DNA of 64,000 nucleotides from assembly GCA_044598425.1 (NCBI GenBank), contig CP172536.1, positions 1,054,001-1,118,000 of the forward strand. The letters are read 5' to 3'. This document shows, piece by piece, positions 1-8,460 of the stretch. Position numbers and translations under genes: made by a program. Within the stretch, counting starts at the first letter, position 1; each line of letters opens with the position of its first letter. This stretch comes from JAEVLT01 sp044598425 (GTDB lineage Bacteria; Bacillota; Bacilli; Bacillales; Cytobacillaceae). The notes under the pieces were generated by a model that worked only from the letters and a program-made list of their open reading frames with translations, was not told the origin of the DNA and did no database searches.

Positions 1-582
1 GAAGAATTGAAATCAGCTGTGGCGGTTCCGCTTTTTTTTCAAACTCAGTTAATCGGTGTCCTGCTTGTCGGTCAGCGGACGAAAAGAAAATTTTCCAGCG
101 ATGAAATTCACTATTTAAATGAACTATCAGATGAGATCGTTCTCTCCTACACACTCGGAAGAAAGGGAGAACAAAACGAGGAAAAAAAAGAGGTCAAAAA
201 GTCCTTTCTGTCCGAATACTTTGTCCAAAAGACAATCATTTGGGGAGAAAAATTAGATATTATTTTGCTTGATCAGCGGATCACATTGCTGTCCGAAAAT
301 ACACAGCAAAAACTGATTTCTATATTTGAATTTCTGCTTGAACGCGCCTTTTTACGGGGAACAGAGCGAAAGGTGAAAGTAGTGATTGAATTAAAATCCG
401 AGCAGCAATTTTCGATTCAAATTGAAACGGAAAAGCAAATGGAGCTTTCTGAAGCAGCATTTTCCCGCCTTGCGGACGAAGTGAGGACTTTAAATGGCAG
501 CATTGATATGATTTTTGAAAATGAAAAAACAATACTAACGATGAATTTTTTTCTAAGCTTATTGATCGAAGATGAGCTGTGA
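1..582 (+). CDS. GAF-domain sensor kinase-like protein, C-terminal part (5' truncated by window edge)
   Basis: The reading frame is open from base 1, so the start lies outside the window. The first 50 or so residues (VAVPLFFQTQLIGVLLVG, then the FSSDEI region) look like the end of a GAF domain. The last 95 residues have the layout of an HPK7/NreB-type HATPase domain, with an LSENTQQKL helix where kinases have LSPE..LYRI. The N box (NxxxH) and the glycine-rich G boxes are absent, so ATP binding looks lost. Its position just upstream of narG suggests a nitrate- or redox-sensing role, but that is inference. A hairpin terminator follows directly. Confidence 0.6.
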   Translation, partial: EELKSAVAVPLFFQTQLIGVLLVGQRTKRKFSSDEIHYLNELSDEIVLSYTLGRKGEQNEEKKEVKKSFLSEYFVQKTIIWGEKLDIILLDQRITLLSENTQQKLISIFEFLLERAFLRGTERKVKVVIELKSEQQFSIQIETEKQMELSEAAFSRLADEVRTLNGSIDMIFENEKTILTMNFFLSLLIEDEL

Positions 583-591
583 ACAAATTGG

Positions 592-619
592 CGCCTTTTC
601 TATGAAAAGGCGTTTTTAT
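592..619 (+). terminator. Rho-independent terminator after the GAF protein
   Basis: A perfect 9-bp stem (CGCCTTTTC / GAAAAGGCG) with a 3-nt loop is followed by a T-rich tail. It separates the upstream gene from narG. Confidence 0.85.
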
Positions 620-680
620 TTAACCAATTCGAAAGAAAAATTGTGACGAATCGGGTAAATCATGATCCATAAATAAGTGA

Positions 681-712
681 TTTCCCTGAGCAACACCCGG
701 ATTTTCCCTGAT
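681..712 (+). promoter_or_regulatory. Repeated TTTCCCTGA motif upstream of narG
   Basis: TTTCCCTGAG (681-690) and TTTCCCTGAT (703-712) form a direct repeat 22 bp apart, about two helical turns, some 100 bp before narG. A third copy (ATTCCCTGAG, 7301-7310) with a near-copy beside it (TTTTCCATGA, 7291-7300) lies before fnr. The spacing and co-occurrence suggest a binding site for a shared regulator. The protein is unknown, and no convincing Fnr box (TGTGA-N6-TCACA type) was found here. Confidence 0.35.
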
Positions 713-769
713 ACCTTCTTTTTTTGCTTGCGATTACACTAAAAACAAGAAAATGAAGGAGGAAAAAGA

Positions 770-847
770 ATGCAAAGAATTCGCAGCTGGACCCTCCTGT
801 TGAAAGGAGATTTATATGAAAACCAGATCGTCAAAATGGATGAATAA
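770..847 (+). CDS. Possible 25-residue leader ORF overlapping the narG start
   Basis: An ATG at 770 preceded by a strong Shine-Dalgarno (AAGGAGG, 756-762) opens a 25-codon frame (MQRIRSWTLLLKGDLYEN...) that ends inside the first codons of narG, in another frame. narG has its own site (GAAAGGAG, about 802-809). The leader could couple or tune narG translation, or it could be fortuitous. No family is recognised. Confidence 0.3.
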   Translation: MQRIRSWTLLLKGDLYENQIVKMDE

Positions 848-3800
848 ACTCCGTTTTTTAAAACCGTTGGAAAATTATTCGGACGGCTGGAGCCAGCTTT
901 CAACCGGTAGCAGAGAATGGGAAAAAGTATACCGCGATCGTTGGCAGCATGACAAGGTTGTGCGAACAACACATGGGGTTAACTGTACTGGTTCCTGCAG
1001 TTGGAAAGTATTTGTAAAGGATGGAATCATAACGTGGGAAAACCAGCAGACTGATTATCCAAGCTGCGGACCGGATATGCCGGAGTTTGAACCAAGGGGA
1101 TGTCCTCGGGGAGCAAGCTTTTCGTGGTATGTCTACAGTCCTTTACGCGTGAAATATCCATATGTGCGTGGCAGTCTAGTAAAAATGTATCGGGAAGCAT
1201 TAGCACAAGAAAACGATCCTGTTCAAGCTTGGAAAACGATTGTGGAGAACCTAGATAAAGCCAAACAATACAAGGCCTCAAGAGGAAAAGGCGGTTTTAT
1301 TCGGACATCATGGGAAGAAGTGAACGAGATCATTTCCGCTTCACTTCATTACACTCTAAAAAAATACGGGCCTGACCGGATTGCCGGATTTACGCCAATT
1401 CCAGCCATGTCCATGGTCAGCTATGCCGCTGGTTCACGGTTTTTATCTATGCTTGGAGCCCCAATGCTCAGTTTCTATGATTGGTATGCCGATTTGCCAC
1501 CGGCTTCCCCGCAAATATGGGGCGAACAAACGGATGTTCCAGAAAGCAGTGACTGGTACAATGCCGGCTATATTATGATGTGGGGTTCAAATGTGCCGAT
1601 GACAAGAACGCCTGATGCCCACTTTATGACAGAAGTACGTTATAAAGGGACTAAAATTGTCACCGTCAGCCCCGATTATGCGGAAAACGTTAAATTTGCC
1701 GATGATTGGCTTGCGATTCATCCAGGAGAAGATGCAGCACTGGCTCAAGCCATGACACATGTTATTTTAAAAGAGTTTTATGTTGATCATCAAACAGAGT
1801 ATTTCTATCAGTACGCTCAAAAGTATACGGATCTTCCTTATTTAATTAAGTTAAAAAGGAATGGCGGCGCCTTTGCCGCGGATCATTTTTTAACCGCCAA
1901 TGATTTGGGTCTGCCATTTACAAAAGCTGAATGGAAAACAACGGTCATAGATCATAAAACAAAAAAGATTATCGTTCCGAACGGAAGCATCGGACATCGC
2001 TGGGGAAATAAGGGCAATTGGAACCTTCTTTCGCAAGATGAGGAAGGAAATCCATATGAAGCGGAATTAACTGTTTTCGGCCAGGAAGATGACAAAGTGC
2101 AAGTTGATTTTCCTTATTTTGATAAGCAAGGGAAACAAATTATTTCGAGGACAGTTCCAGTTAAAAACATAACATTGGCTTCTGGCGAGAAAATTTGTGT
2201 GACAACCGTTTTTGATCTTATGCTTGCACACTATGGAGTAAACCGGGCGGGACTTGGAGATGGGAAACCGGCAAACTATGAGGATGATCAACCGTATACA
2301 CCTGCCTGGCAGGAAAAGTTCACCGGAATCGATCGCAAACAAGTGATTAAGATTGCACGAGAATTTGCACAAAATGCTGTTGATACAAAGGGACAGTCGA
2401 TGATCATCATGGGTGCGGGAATCAATCATTGGTTTAATGGCGATACCATTTACCGAAGTATTCTTAATCTAGTTTTACTAACAGGGTCACAAGGAGTGAA
2501 CGGAGGCGGCTGGGCCCATTATGTCGGACAGGAGAAAGTTCGTGTCCCTGAGGGATGGGGAACAATTGCTTTTAGCCGTGATTGGGCCATGCCGCCAAGA
2601 TTGCAAAATGCGACGTCCTTCTATTATTTTGCAACGGATCAATGGCGGTACGAGGAAATATCGATGAATGACCTTGCCTCACCGCTTGTGAAAAAATCGA
2701 AGTATCAGCACGCGGCAGATTACAATGTTTTGGCAGCTCGACTAGGCTGGCTTCCATCGTATCCGCAATTTAACCGCAATTCGTTAGAACTATATGAACA
2801 GGCCAAAAAGCAAGGGGCGGCAACGCCAGAAGCGGCTGTTCAATATGTTGTCGATGAATTGAAATCCGGAAAAATGGAATTTGCCATTGAGGATCCGGAT
2901 AATCCTGTTAACTTTCCGCGAAATTTATTCGTATGGCGTTCGAATTTAATTTCAAGTTCAGGAAAAGGACATGAATATTTCTTAAAACATCTTCTTGGGA
3001 CAGCCAACGGCTTATTAGGAAAAGAAAACGACCAGATGAAGCCGGAAGAAGTGAAGTGGCGAGAGAAGGGGGCGGAAGGAAAGCTTGATCTTCTCGTCAG
3101 TGTCGATTTCCGGATGGCGGGCAATGCGCTTTACTCGGATATTGTCTTACCGGCTGCAACCTGGTATGAAAAACATGATATTTCAAGCACCGACATGCAT
3201 CCATTTGTTCATCCATTTAATCCGGCGATCAATCCGCCTTGGGAAGCAAAAACAGACTGGGAGACATTTAAAGGGATTGCCAAAGCGTTTTCGGAAATGG
3301 CAGAAAAACAGTTTCCTTCACCTGTTCAAGATCTCGTTTCCGTTCCGCTCCAACACGATTCTCCGGATGAAATTGCCCAGCCATTCGGCAAAGTGCGCGA
3401 TTGGAAAAAGGGGGAAGCCGAACCGATACCGGGAGTGACAATGCCAAGATTTGCGTTTGTGGAACGTGACTATACAAAAGTTTATGAAAAATTCATTGGC
3501 CTCGGACCGTTGGCAGAAACGAAACCGATTGGCGCCCACGGCATCGCATTTTCTGTTAAGGAACAATATGAGCAATTGAAAAAAATGAATGGCACCATTG
3601 ATCAAAAAGGGGTTTCCTATGGACTGCCAAGCATTGAAACTGCCCGTTTCGCTGCTGAGGCAATGATGTGTTTGTCGAGTGCCACAAACGGCAAAGTTGC
3701 GATAAAAGCTTGGAAAGATGCAGAAGCAAAAACAGGCCTATCGTTGAAGGAAATTGCCGAGGATCGGGCGGCTGAACAACATACTTTCCGCGATATTACC

Positions 3801-4508
3801 GTACAGCCGCGCGAAGTGATTCCAACGCCTGTCTTTACGGGATCAAATAAAGACCACCGCCGCTATTCGCCTTTTACAACAAATATTGATCGACTGGTTC
3901 CGTTCCGTACCTTAACAGGAAGGCAGCATTTTTATCTTGATCATGAAATTGTACAGGAATATGGGGAAAGCTTACCAATCTATAAGCCAACCCTGCCGGA
4001 AATGGTTTTTTCAATACGTGACAGCATTCCTGGCCATCAAGAAAAAGAAATCCAGCTTCGTTATTTAACGCCGCACGGTAAATGGAATATGCATAGTACT
4101 TACCAGGATAACTTAATGATGCTTACTTTGTTCCGCGGCGGCCCGCATGTTTGGCTCAGCGATCAAGACGCTGAACTAGCAGGGATTAAAGATAATGACT
4201 GGGTAGAAGTTTTTAATCGCAACGGTGTCGTTGCCGCAAGAGCAGTTACGAGCCATAAAATGCCGAAAGGAACTCTCTATATGTACCATGCGCAGGACAA
4301 ACATATTAATACACCTGGTACGAACATCACCGGAGAACGGGGTGGAACACATAACAGCCCGACAAAGATCCATGTAAAACCGACGCAAATAATTGGCGGG
4401 TACGCCCAGCTTAGTTATGGATTTAATTATTACGGTCCGATTGGGAACCAGCGGGATCTTTACGTGACCGTCCGCAAGATGAAGGAGGTGTCTTGGCTTG
4501 AAGATTAA
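816..4508 (+). CDS. narG: Respiratory nitrate reductase alpha subunit NarG
   Basis: This is the catalytic molybdenum (bis-MGD) subunit of membrane-bound nitrate reductase. It reduces nitrate to nitrite on the cytoplasmic side using quinol electrons passed through NarI and NarH. At 1230 residues it has full family length. The N-terminal FS0 cluster ligands are visible as H53-x3-C57-x3-C61 and C96, inside THGVNCTGSCSW and FEPRGCPRG. Conserved substrate and cofactor stretches such as WGEQTDVPES and TRTPDAHF are intact. The start is set by GAAAGGAG just upstream. The 3' end overlaps narH by 11 bp, as expected in a narGHJI operon. The gene itself shows no lesion. Confidence 0.97.
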   Translation: MKTRSSKWMNKLRFLKPLENYSDGWSQLSTGSREWEKVYRDRWQHDKVVRTTHGVNCTGSCSWKVFVKDGIITWENQQTDYPSCGPDMPEFEPRGCPRGASFSWYVYSPLRVKYPYVRGSLVKMYREALAQENDPVQAWKTIVENLDKAKQYKASRGKGGFIRTSWEEVNEIISASLHYTLKKYGPDRIAGFTPIPAMSMVSYAAGSRFLSMLGAPMLSFYDWYADLPPASPQIWGEQTDVPESSDWYNAGYIMMWGSNVPMTRTPDAHFMTEVRYKGTKIVTVSPDYAENVKFADDWLAIHPGEDAALAQAMTHVILKEFYVDHQTEYFYQYAQKYTDLPYLIKLKRNGGAFAADHFLTANDLGLPFTKAEWKTTVIDHKTKKIIVPNGSIGHRWGNKGNWNLLSQDEEGNPYEAELTVFGQEDDKVQVDFPYFDKQGKQIISRTVPVKNITLASGEKICVTTVFDLMLAHYGVNRAGLGDGKPANYEDDQPYTPAWQEKFTGIDRKQVIKIAREFAQNAVDTKGQSMIIMGAGINHWFNGDTIYRSILNLVLLTGSQGVNGGGWAHYVGQEKVRVPEGWGTIAFSRDWAMPPRLQNATSFYYFATDQWRYEEISMNDLASPLVKKSKYQHAADYNVLAARLGWLPSYPQFNRNSLELYEQAKKQGAATPEAAVQYVVDELKSGKMEFAIEDPDNPVNFPRNLFVWRSNLISSSGKGHEYFLKHLLGTANGLLGKENDQMKPEEVKWREKGAEGKLDLLVSVDFRMAGNALYSDIVLPAATWYEKHDISSTDMHPFVHPFNPAINPPWEAKTDWETFKGIAKAFSEMAEKQFPSPVQDLVSVPLQHDSPDEIAQPFGKVRDWKKGEAEPIPGVTMPRFAFVERDYTKVYEKFIGLGPLAETKPIGAHGIAFSVKEQYEQLKKMNGTIDQKGVSYGLPSIETARFAAEAMMCLSSATNGKVAIKAWKDAEAKTGLSLKEIAEDRAAEQHTFRDITVQPREVIPTPVFTGSNKDHRRYSPFTTNIDRLVPFRTLTGRQHFYLDHEIVQEYGESLPIYKPTLPEMVFSIRDSIPGHQEKEIQLRYLTPHGKWNMHSTYQDNLMMLTLFRGGPHVWLSDQDAELAGIKDNDWVEVFNRNGVVAARAVTSHKMPKGTLYMYHAQDKHINTPGTNITGERGGTHNSPTKIHVKPTQIIGGYAQLSYGFNYYGPIGNQRDLYVTVRKMKEVSWLED

Positions 4509-5850
4509 AGCGCAAATCGCAATGGTGATGAATCTTGATAAATGCATCGGCTGCCATACATGCAGTGTTACTTGTAAAAATACATGGACAAATCGCCCTG
4601 GTGCCGAGTACATCTGGTTTAATAATGTCGAAACAAAGCCAGGTGTCGGCTATCCGATTCAATGGGAGGATCAGGAGAAATATAAAGGCGGCTGGATTCT
4701 TAAAAACAACGAACTGGAATTAAAGTCCGGCAGTAAATTAAATAAACTCGCTTTAGGAAAAATCTTCTACAATCCCGATCTGCCGACAATGGATGAATAC
4801 TATGAACCATGGACATACGATTACGAAAAATTACTAAATAGCCCGGAAACAAAACACCAGCCTGTTGCCCGGCCAAAATCGCTTGTCACCGGTGAAACGA
4901 TGGAGCTCGAGTGGGGACCAAACTGGGAAGATGATCTTGCCGGCACACATGTAACCGGACCGAAAGACCCGAACGTAAAAAAACTGGAAGAGTCGATAAA
5001 ATTTGAGTTTGAGCAAGCGTTTATGATGTATATGCCGAGAATGTGCGAACATTGTTTAAATCCAGGCTGTGTTGCCTCTTGCCCGTCCGGGGCGATTTAT
5101 AAACGGGAAGAAGACGGGATTGTTTTGGTTGACCAAGAGCAATGCCGCGGCTGGCGGTATTGTATGACGGGATGCCCGTATAAGAAGGTATATTTTAATT
5201 GGGAAACACAAAAAGCGGAAAAATGCACTTTTTGTTTTCCAAGAATTGAAGCGGGACTGCCAACGGTATGTGCTGAGACATGCACAGGACGGCTGCGTTA
5301 TATCGGCGTGCTGCTCTATGATGCCGACCGGGTGAAAGAAGTCGCTTCCGTAGCTTCTGAACGGGAACTTTATCAACAGCAATTAAGCTTGTTCCTTGAT
5401 CCAAAAGATCCAAAAGTGGTTGCGCATGCAAAAATTGATGGCATACCGGATGACTGGCTGGATGCTGCCCGCAAATCTCCAATATATAAACTGGCGGTTC
5501 AATATCAAATTGCCCTGCCGCTTCATCCGGAATACCGGACATTGCCGATGGTATGGTATGTGCCGCCATTAAGCCCGTTTACACAGCTGTTTGAGGGCAA
5601 GGATGTCAACGGTTCTCTTGAATCAATGTTTCCAGCTATCAGCCAAATGAGAATCCCGATCGATTACTTGGCCAGCATGTTGAGTGCTGGCGATGCGGAA
5701 GTGATAAAAGCTGTTCTTCAAAAAATGGTGGTTATGCGCCATTACATGAGATCGAAAAAGCTTGGCGAAACACCGAGCAATCTTCTGCTCGAAAAAGTTG
5801 GCATGGATGCTAGATTTAGAGGAAATGTACCGGTTGCTGGCAATTGCTAA
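4498..5850 (+). CDS. narH: Nitrate reductase beta subunit NarH, apparently frameshifted near its 3' end
   Basis: This is the iron-sulfur electron-transfer subunit between NarI and NarG. The TTG start at 4498 follows GAAGGAGG (4481-4488). Cluster motifs are present: CIGCHTCSVTCKNTW, CEHCLNPGCVASCP, CRGWRYCMTGCP (the Trp variant that gives a 3Fe-4S centre) and CTFCFPRIEAGLPTVCAETC. The frame stops after 450 residues with a non-conserved tail (ARFRGNVPVAGNC), short for the family. The expected conserved end (EEMYRLLAIAKYEDRFVIP) lies directly downstream in the +1 frame. This is a real indel, a programmed shift or a sequencing error. All cluster ligands precede the break. Confidence 0.9.
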   Translation: MKIKAQIAMVMNLDKCIGCHTCSVTCKNTWTNRPGAEYIWFNNVETKPGVGYPIQWEDQEKYKGGWILKNNELELKSGSKLNKLALGKIFYNPDLPTMDEYYEPWTYDYEKLLNSPETKHQPVARPKSLVTGETMELEWGPNWEDDLAGTHVTGPKDPNVKKLEESIKFEFEQAFMMYMPRMCEHCLNPGCVASCPSGAIYKREEDGIVLVDQEQCRGWRYCMTGCPYKKVYFNWETQKAEKCTFCFPRIEAGLPTVCAETCTGRLRYIGVLLYDADRVKEVASVASERELYQQQLSLFLDPKDPKVVAHAKIDGIPDDWLDAARKSPIYKLAVQYQIALPLHPEYRTLPMVWYVPPLSPFTQLFEGKDVNGSLESMFPAISQMRIPIDYLASMLSAGDAEVIKAVLQKMVVMRHYMRSKKLGETPSNLLLEKVGMDARFRGNVPVAGNC

Positions 5851-6007
5851 ATATGAGGATCGCTTTGTCATTCCTTCTGCCCATAAAGAGAATTTTGCAA
5901 ATCTATATCATGAGCAAGGCTCAACGGGGTTTGAGTTCGATTGCAATTCATGCGAGGTAGGTGGTTATGATGGAACGAACGCCCAATTCCATTTCCTCAA
6001 ACAATGA
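5808..6007 (+). pseudogene. narH: Displaced C-terminal segment of NarH (frame +1)
   Basis: From about 5808 the second frame reads LDLEEMYRLLAIAKYEDRFV, then VIPSAHKENFANLYHEQG, up to a TGA at 6005-6007. This is the typical NarH C-terminus. The narH main frame leaves homology after VGMD (about 5807). Joining the two frames needs one base removed or two added near 5806-5812 and gives a protein of about 503 residues, a normal length. The segment also overlaps the start of narJ, as normal nar operons do. Confidence 0.8.
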
Positions 6008-6545
6008 ATTAGACGTACGGAATACTTTTCGAATGATTTCGTATTTGCTGCAATATCCTGAAAAGCGTTGGCTTAAGTGGAAGGAATTGGTAGATGGTAT
6101 AAAACAGTTTGAGGATTCTCCGTTAACGGAATATTTACTCTCCTTCCTCAATGAGATAGGCGAAATTTCTTTGGATGACCTATCTGAACAGTATGTTCAA
6201 TTATTTGATTTTAACCCAAAATGCTCTCTCAATCTTACTTATTTAAAAGCTGGTGAACAGCGAAAGCGGGGGCAGATATTAGTTGAGTTAAAAGAATTAT
6301 ACAAAGAAAACGGATTTTTGATGACAGATGAAGAACTGCCCGACTACTTGCCGCTTGTCCTAGAGTTTGTTTCGGTTGCACCTTTAGACATATCTGTAAA
6401 CCTGCTAGGTAGTTTGAGAGAGTCAATCGAGAAACTTAAAGCTGAATTAGCCCATTTGAATAGCCCATATCGCCATTTGGCCGAAGCATGTCTAGCTGGT
6501 GCCGTTATTTTGGAAAAAATCACTTTATCAAGGGAAGGAGATTGA
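5967..6545 (+). CDS. narJ: Nitrate reductase assembly chaperone NarJ
   Basis: NarJ is a cytoplasmic chaperone that binds apo-NarG for molybdenum-cofactor insertion and delivery to NarI. It is not part of the final enzyme. The protein is about 190 residues and helical. It has the TorD/NarJ-type features TFRMISYLLQYPEKRW near the N-terminus, LSEQYVQLFDFNPKCSLNLT in the middle and ELPDYLPLVLEFVS, which matches the family's ELPDxLPxxLEF signature. The ATG at 5967 is preferred over the GTG at 5961 because AGGTAGG ends just before it. It lies between narH and narI in the usual order. Confidence 0.9.
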   Translation: MMERTPNSISSNNELDVRNTFRMISYLLQYPEKRWLKWKELVDGIKQFEDSPLTEYLLSFLNEIGEISLDDLSEQYVQLFDFNPKCSLNLTYLKAGEQRKRGQILVELKELYKENGFLMTDEELPDYLPLVLEFVSVAPLDISVNLLGSLRESIEKLKAELAHLNSPYRHLAEACLAGAVILEKITLSREGD

Positions 6546-6547
6546 AG

Positions 6548-7225
6548 ATGAATCAATTTCTATGGGTGATCTTCCCTTATTTCATGGTGACTATTTTTAT
6601 CGGAGGGCATATTTACTCCTACAATTTCAAGCAAATGGAGTGGACAGCTAAATCAAGTGAGTTTTTTGAAAAAAATCAGCTGAAATGGGGCAGCATGCTG
6701 TTTCATATCGGAATATTGCTCGTTTTTTTAGGGCATGTAGCAGGATTGCTGATTCCAAAAACATTTCTGGATAATATAGGAATTACTGAAGAGATCTACC
6801 ATGCAGGAGCGGTCTATGGAGGAGGATTTGCTGGCCTGTTGACATTGGCCGGAATCATCATCTTGCTGGGCCGCCGTCATTCAAATAAGCGGATTCGCCT
6901 GACTAGTGATATCAGTGACATGATCACGATCTGGCTCATTTTTTTCATAATCATTGTGGGACTTTACAATACTTTAATCGGCAATCGGCTTCATCCCGGC
7001 TTTGATTATCGGGAAACCATCAGCCCATGGGTGAGGGGATTGCTTACCTTTACACCTGATCCCGAACGAATGAGAGAGGTACCGTTTAGATTCCAACTCC
7101 ATCTATTGCTTTCTTTTCTTTTAATTGGGATTTGGCCATTCACGCGTCTCGTCCATGTGTGGAGTGCCCCGCTCAATTATTTTAAACGGAGTCCTGTCCT
7201 TTATCGAAGAAACAAGGAATTTTAA
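6548..7225 (+). CDS. narI: Nitrate reductase gamma subunit NarI (cytochrome b)
   Basis: This is the diheme b membrane anchor that oxidises quinol and passes electrons to NarH. It has 225 residues with about five membrane segments. Candidate heme-ligand histidines are in MLFHIGILLVFLGHVAG and in the C-terminal FQLHLLLSFLLIGIWPFTRL...HVW region. The ATG at 6548 is chosen because AAGGGAAGGAG ends eight bases before it. The longer frame starting at 6488 runs inside narJ and has no such site. It is the last gene of the nar operon and is followed by a terminator. Confidence 0.95.
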   Translation: MNQFLWVIFPYFMVTIFIGGHIYSYNFKQMEWTAKSSEFFEKNQLKWGSMLFHIGILLVFLGHVAGLLIPKTFLDNIGITEEIYHAGAVYGGGFAGLLTLAGIIILLGRRHSNKRIRLTSDISDMITIWLIFFIIIVGLYNTLIGNRLHPGFDYRETISPWVRGLLTFTPDPERMREVPFRFQLHLLLSFLLIGIWPFTRLVHVWSAPLNYFKRSPVLYRRNKEF

Positions 7226-7234
7226 AGTCTGCAG

Positions 7235-7285
7235 AGAGGACTGGAGAATGAACAGGATTTCGAGTTTAGTCTAGTCCTCTTTTTT
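7235..7285 (+). terminator. Terminator of the nar operon
   Basis: AGAGGACT (7235-7242) pairs perfectly with AGTCCTCT (7273-7280) and is followed by TTTTT. The 30-nt loop is long, so the hairpin is weaker than most. Confidence 0.6.
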
Positions 7286-7364
7286 AGCGGTTTTCCATGA
7301 ATTCCCTGAGTGAAAACGGCTTATGGGTTGTTTGTCAGACTTTGTGTGTAGGGAGTTGAACGTA

Positions 7365-8066
7365 ATGATTGTTCAGAAATGTTCGGATCCAATTTCCTTT
7401 CAATTAAATGAACTGCTTAAATCATCAGGACAAAATAGATTTGCAGAAAAAGGAACTTTTTTATTTTTTGAAGGACAGCCCTCGAAAGAAATGTACATTA
7501 TTCGATATGGAAAAATTATGATTTCAAAGGTGAATTCGGATGGGAAAGAGCTTGGCTTACGGCTTTGCCAAGCAAACGATATGGTTGGCGAGTTAACATT
7601 ATTTACGAACAATCCAACCTATTTTTTCAATGCGAAAGTTCTTGAAGACACAGAAGTGGCAGTAATTGACATTGAAACGCTTGAGCAGGAACTTTTTCAT
7701 AATAGCAAACTGGCGATGGAATATTTAAAGTGGATGAACGACCATTTTCGCAGAACGATAACGAAGTTTCGCGACCTTGTTCTCCTTGGGAAAAAGGGTG
7801 CCCTCTATTCGACGCTGATCCGATTATGCAATAGTTATGGAGTGATCCAAGAAGACGGGATTTTCATTAATCTTAATCTATCAAGTCAAGAATTGGCTAA
7901 TTTATGTGGAATAGCGAGAGAAACGGTTTCGAGGATGCTCACAGATTTAAGGGATCTGGGGGTTATCACAATTAAGCGGAAGTTCATTACCGTCCACAAT
8001 ATACAGTATTTAAAAACTGAAATTCATTGTGAGAACTGCCCTGTGGAGTTTTGTAATATCAAATGA
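7365..8066 (+). CDS. fnr: Anaerobic regulator Fnr (Crp/Fnr family, Bacillus type)
   Basis: This is an oxygen-sensing transcription factor that activates nitrate-respiration genes under anoxia. A cyclic-nucleotide-binding-like beta roll (about residues 25-120) is followed by a long helix and a winged HTH (LSSQELANLCGIARETVSRM). The C-terminus has C222-x2-C225-x4-C230 (HCENCPVEFC), the Bacillus arrangement for a 4Fe-4S cluster; enteric Fnr carries its cysteines at the N-terminus. The ATG at 7365 is chosen over the in-frame ATG at 7323 because AGGGAG precedes it and the 233-residue product matches Bacillus Fnr length. It probably controls the adjacent nar operon. Confidence 0.92.
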   Translation: MIVQKCSDPISFQLNELLKSSGQNRFAEKGTFLFFEGQPSKEMYIIRYGKIMISKVNSDGKELGLRLCQANDMVGELTLFTNNPTYFFNAKVLEDTEVAVIDIETLEQELFHNSKLAMEYLKWMNDHFRRTITKFRDLVLLGKKGALYSTLIRLCNSYGVIQEDGIFINLNLSSQELANLCGIARETVSRMLTDLRDLGVITIKRKFITVHNIQYLKTEIHCENCPVEFCNIK

Positions 8067-8090
8067 CATGGTAAAAAGTTTTTCAAAGAA

Positions 8091-8124
8091 CATCCTCAGC
8101 ACAATGCTGAGGATGCAGTTTTGT
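8091..8124 (+). terminator. Terminator after fnr
   Basis: A perfect 11-bp stem (CATCCTCAGCA / TGCTGAGGATG) with a 3-nt loop is followed by a T-rich stretch. Confidence 0.8.
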
Positions 8125-8203
8125 TGTAAAATTTCTTTTATTTCGTAGGCTTCGGGATTTTCTGAACGATAATTAAGAAATTCTGATTGGCAATCGGCCG
8201 ACA

Positions 8204-8445
8204 GGAGAAATGGTTGTCTGGTTCGTTGTCAGTTTTGTCCTGCTCCTTTCTGGTATCGGCGGCTTAGCATGGTATTACGCTGTACAAAAACATCATTAGA
8301 TGGAAGAAGCTTTTCCAGAAAGAGATCCATTCGGTGGGATTATTGGAACGTTCCATCACCTGTACTTTAGCGGCTTGCCAACAGGTGTGATCGTTTACGG
8401 TGCCGCCTTTAGCGCACTGGAAGTTGTTCCTCTCGTATTAATACC
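8204..8445 (+). pseudogene. Remnant of quinol-dependent nitric oxide reductase (NorB/NorZ)
   Basis: One frame holds two recognisable pieces of qNOR. The first (8210-8296) is a membrane segment (MVVWFVVSFVLLLSGIGGLA, then WYYAVQKHH) that ends at an in-frame TAG (8297-8299). The second resumes as EEAFPERDPF and jumps straight to GTFHHLYFSG...GAAFSALEVVPLVLI, a late catalytic-core helix pair that carries heme/iron histidines. In intact enzymes several hundred residues separate these parts, so most of the core is deleted and the 5' and 3' ends are gone. It is non-functional. Its place next to nar and fnr suggests a former denitrification cluster. Confidence 0.75.
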
Positions 8446-8460
8446 ACTACACAATTCCTT

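Noticed and set aside
640..690. TGTGA near 642 as an Fnr site for narG
   Set aside because: Only one half-site is present. The partner TCACA-type half at six-base spacing is missing.
4176..4613. 145-codon minus-strand ORF at the narG/narH junction
   Set aside because: It lies fully antisense to two well-conserved genes and has no ribosome site.
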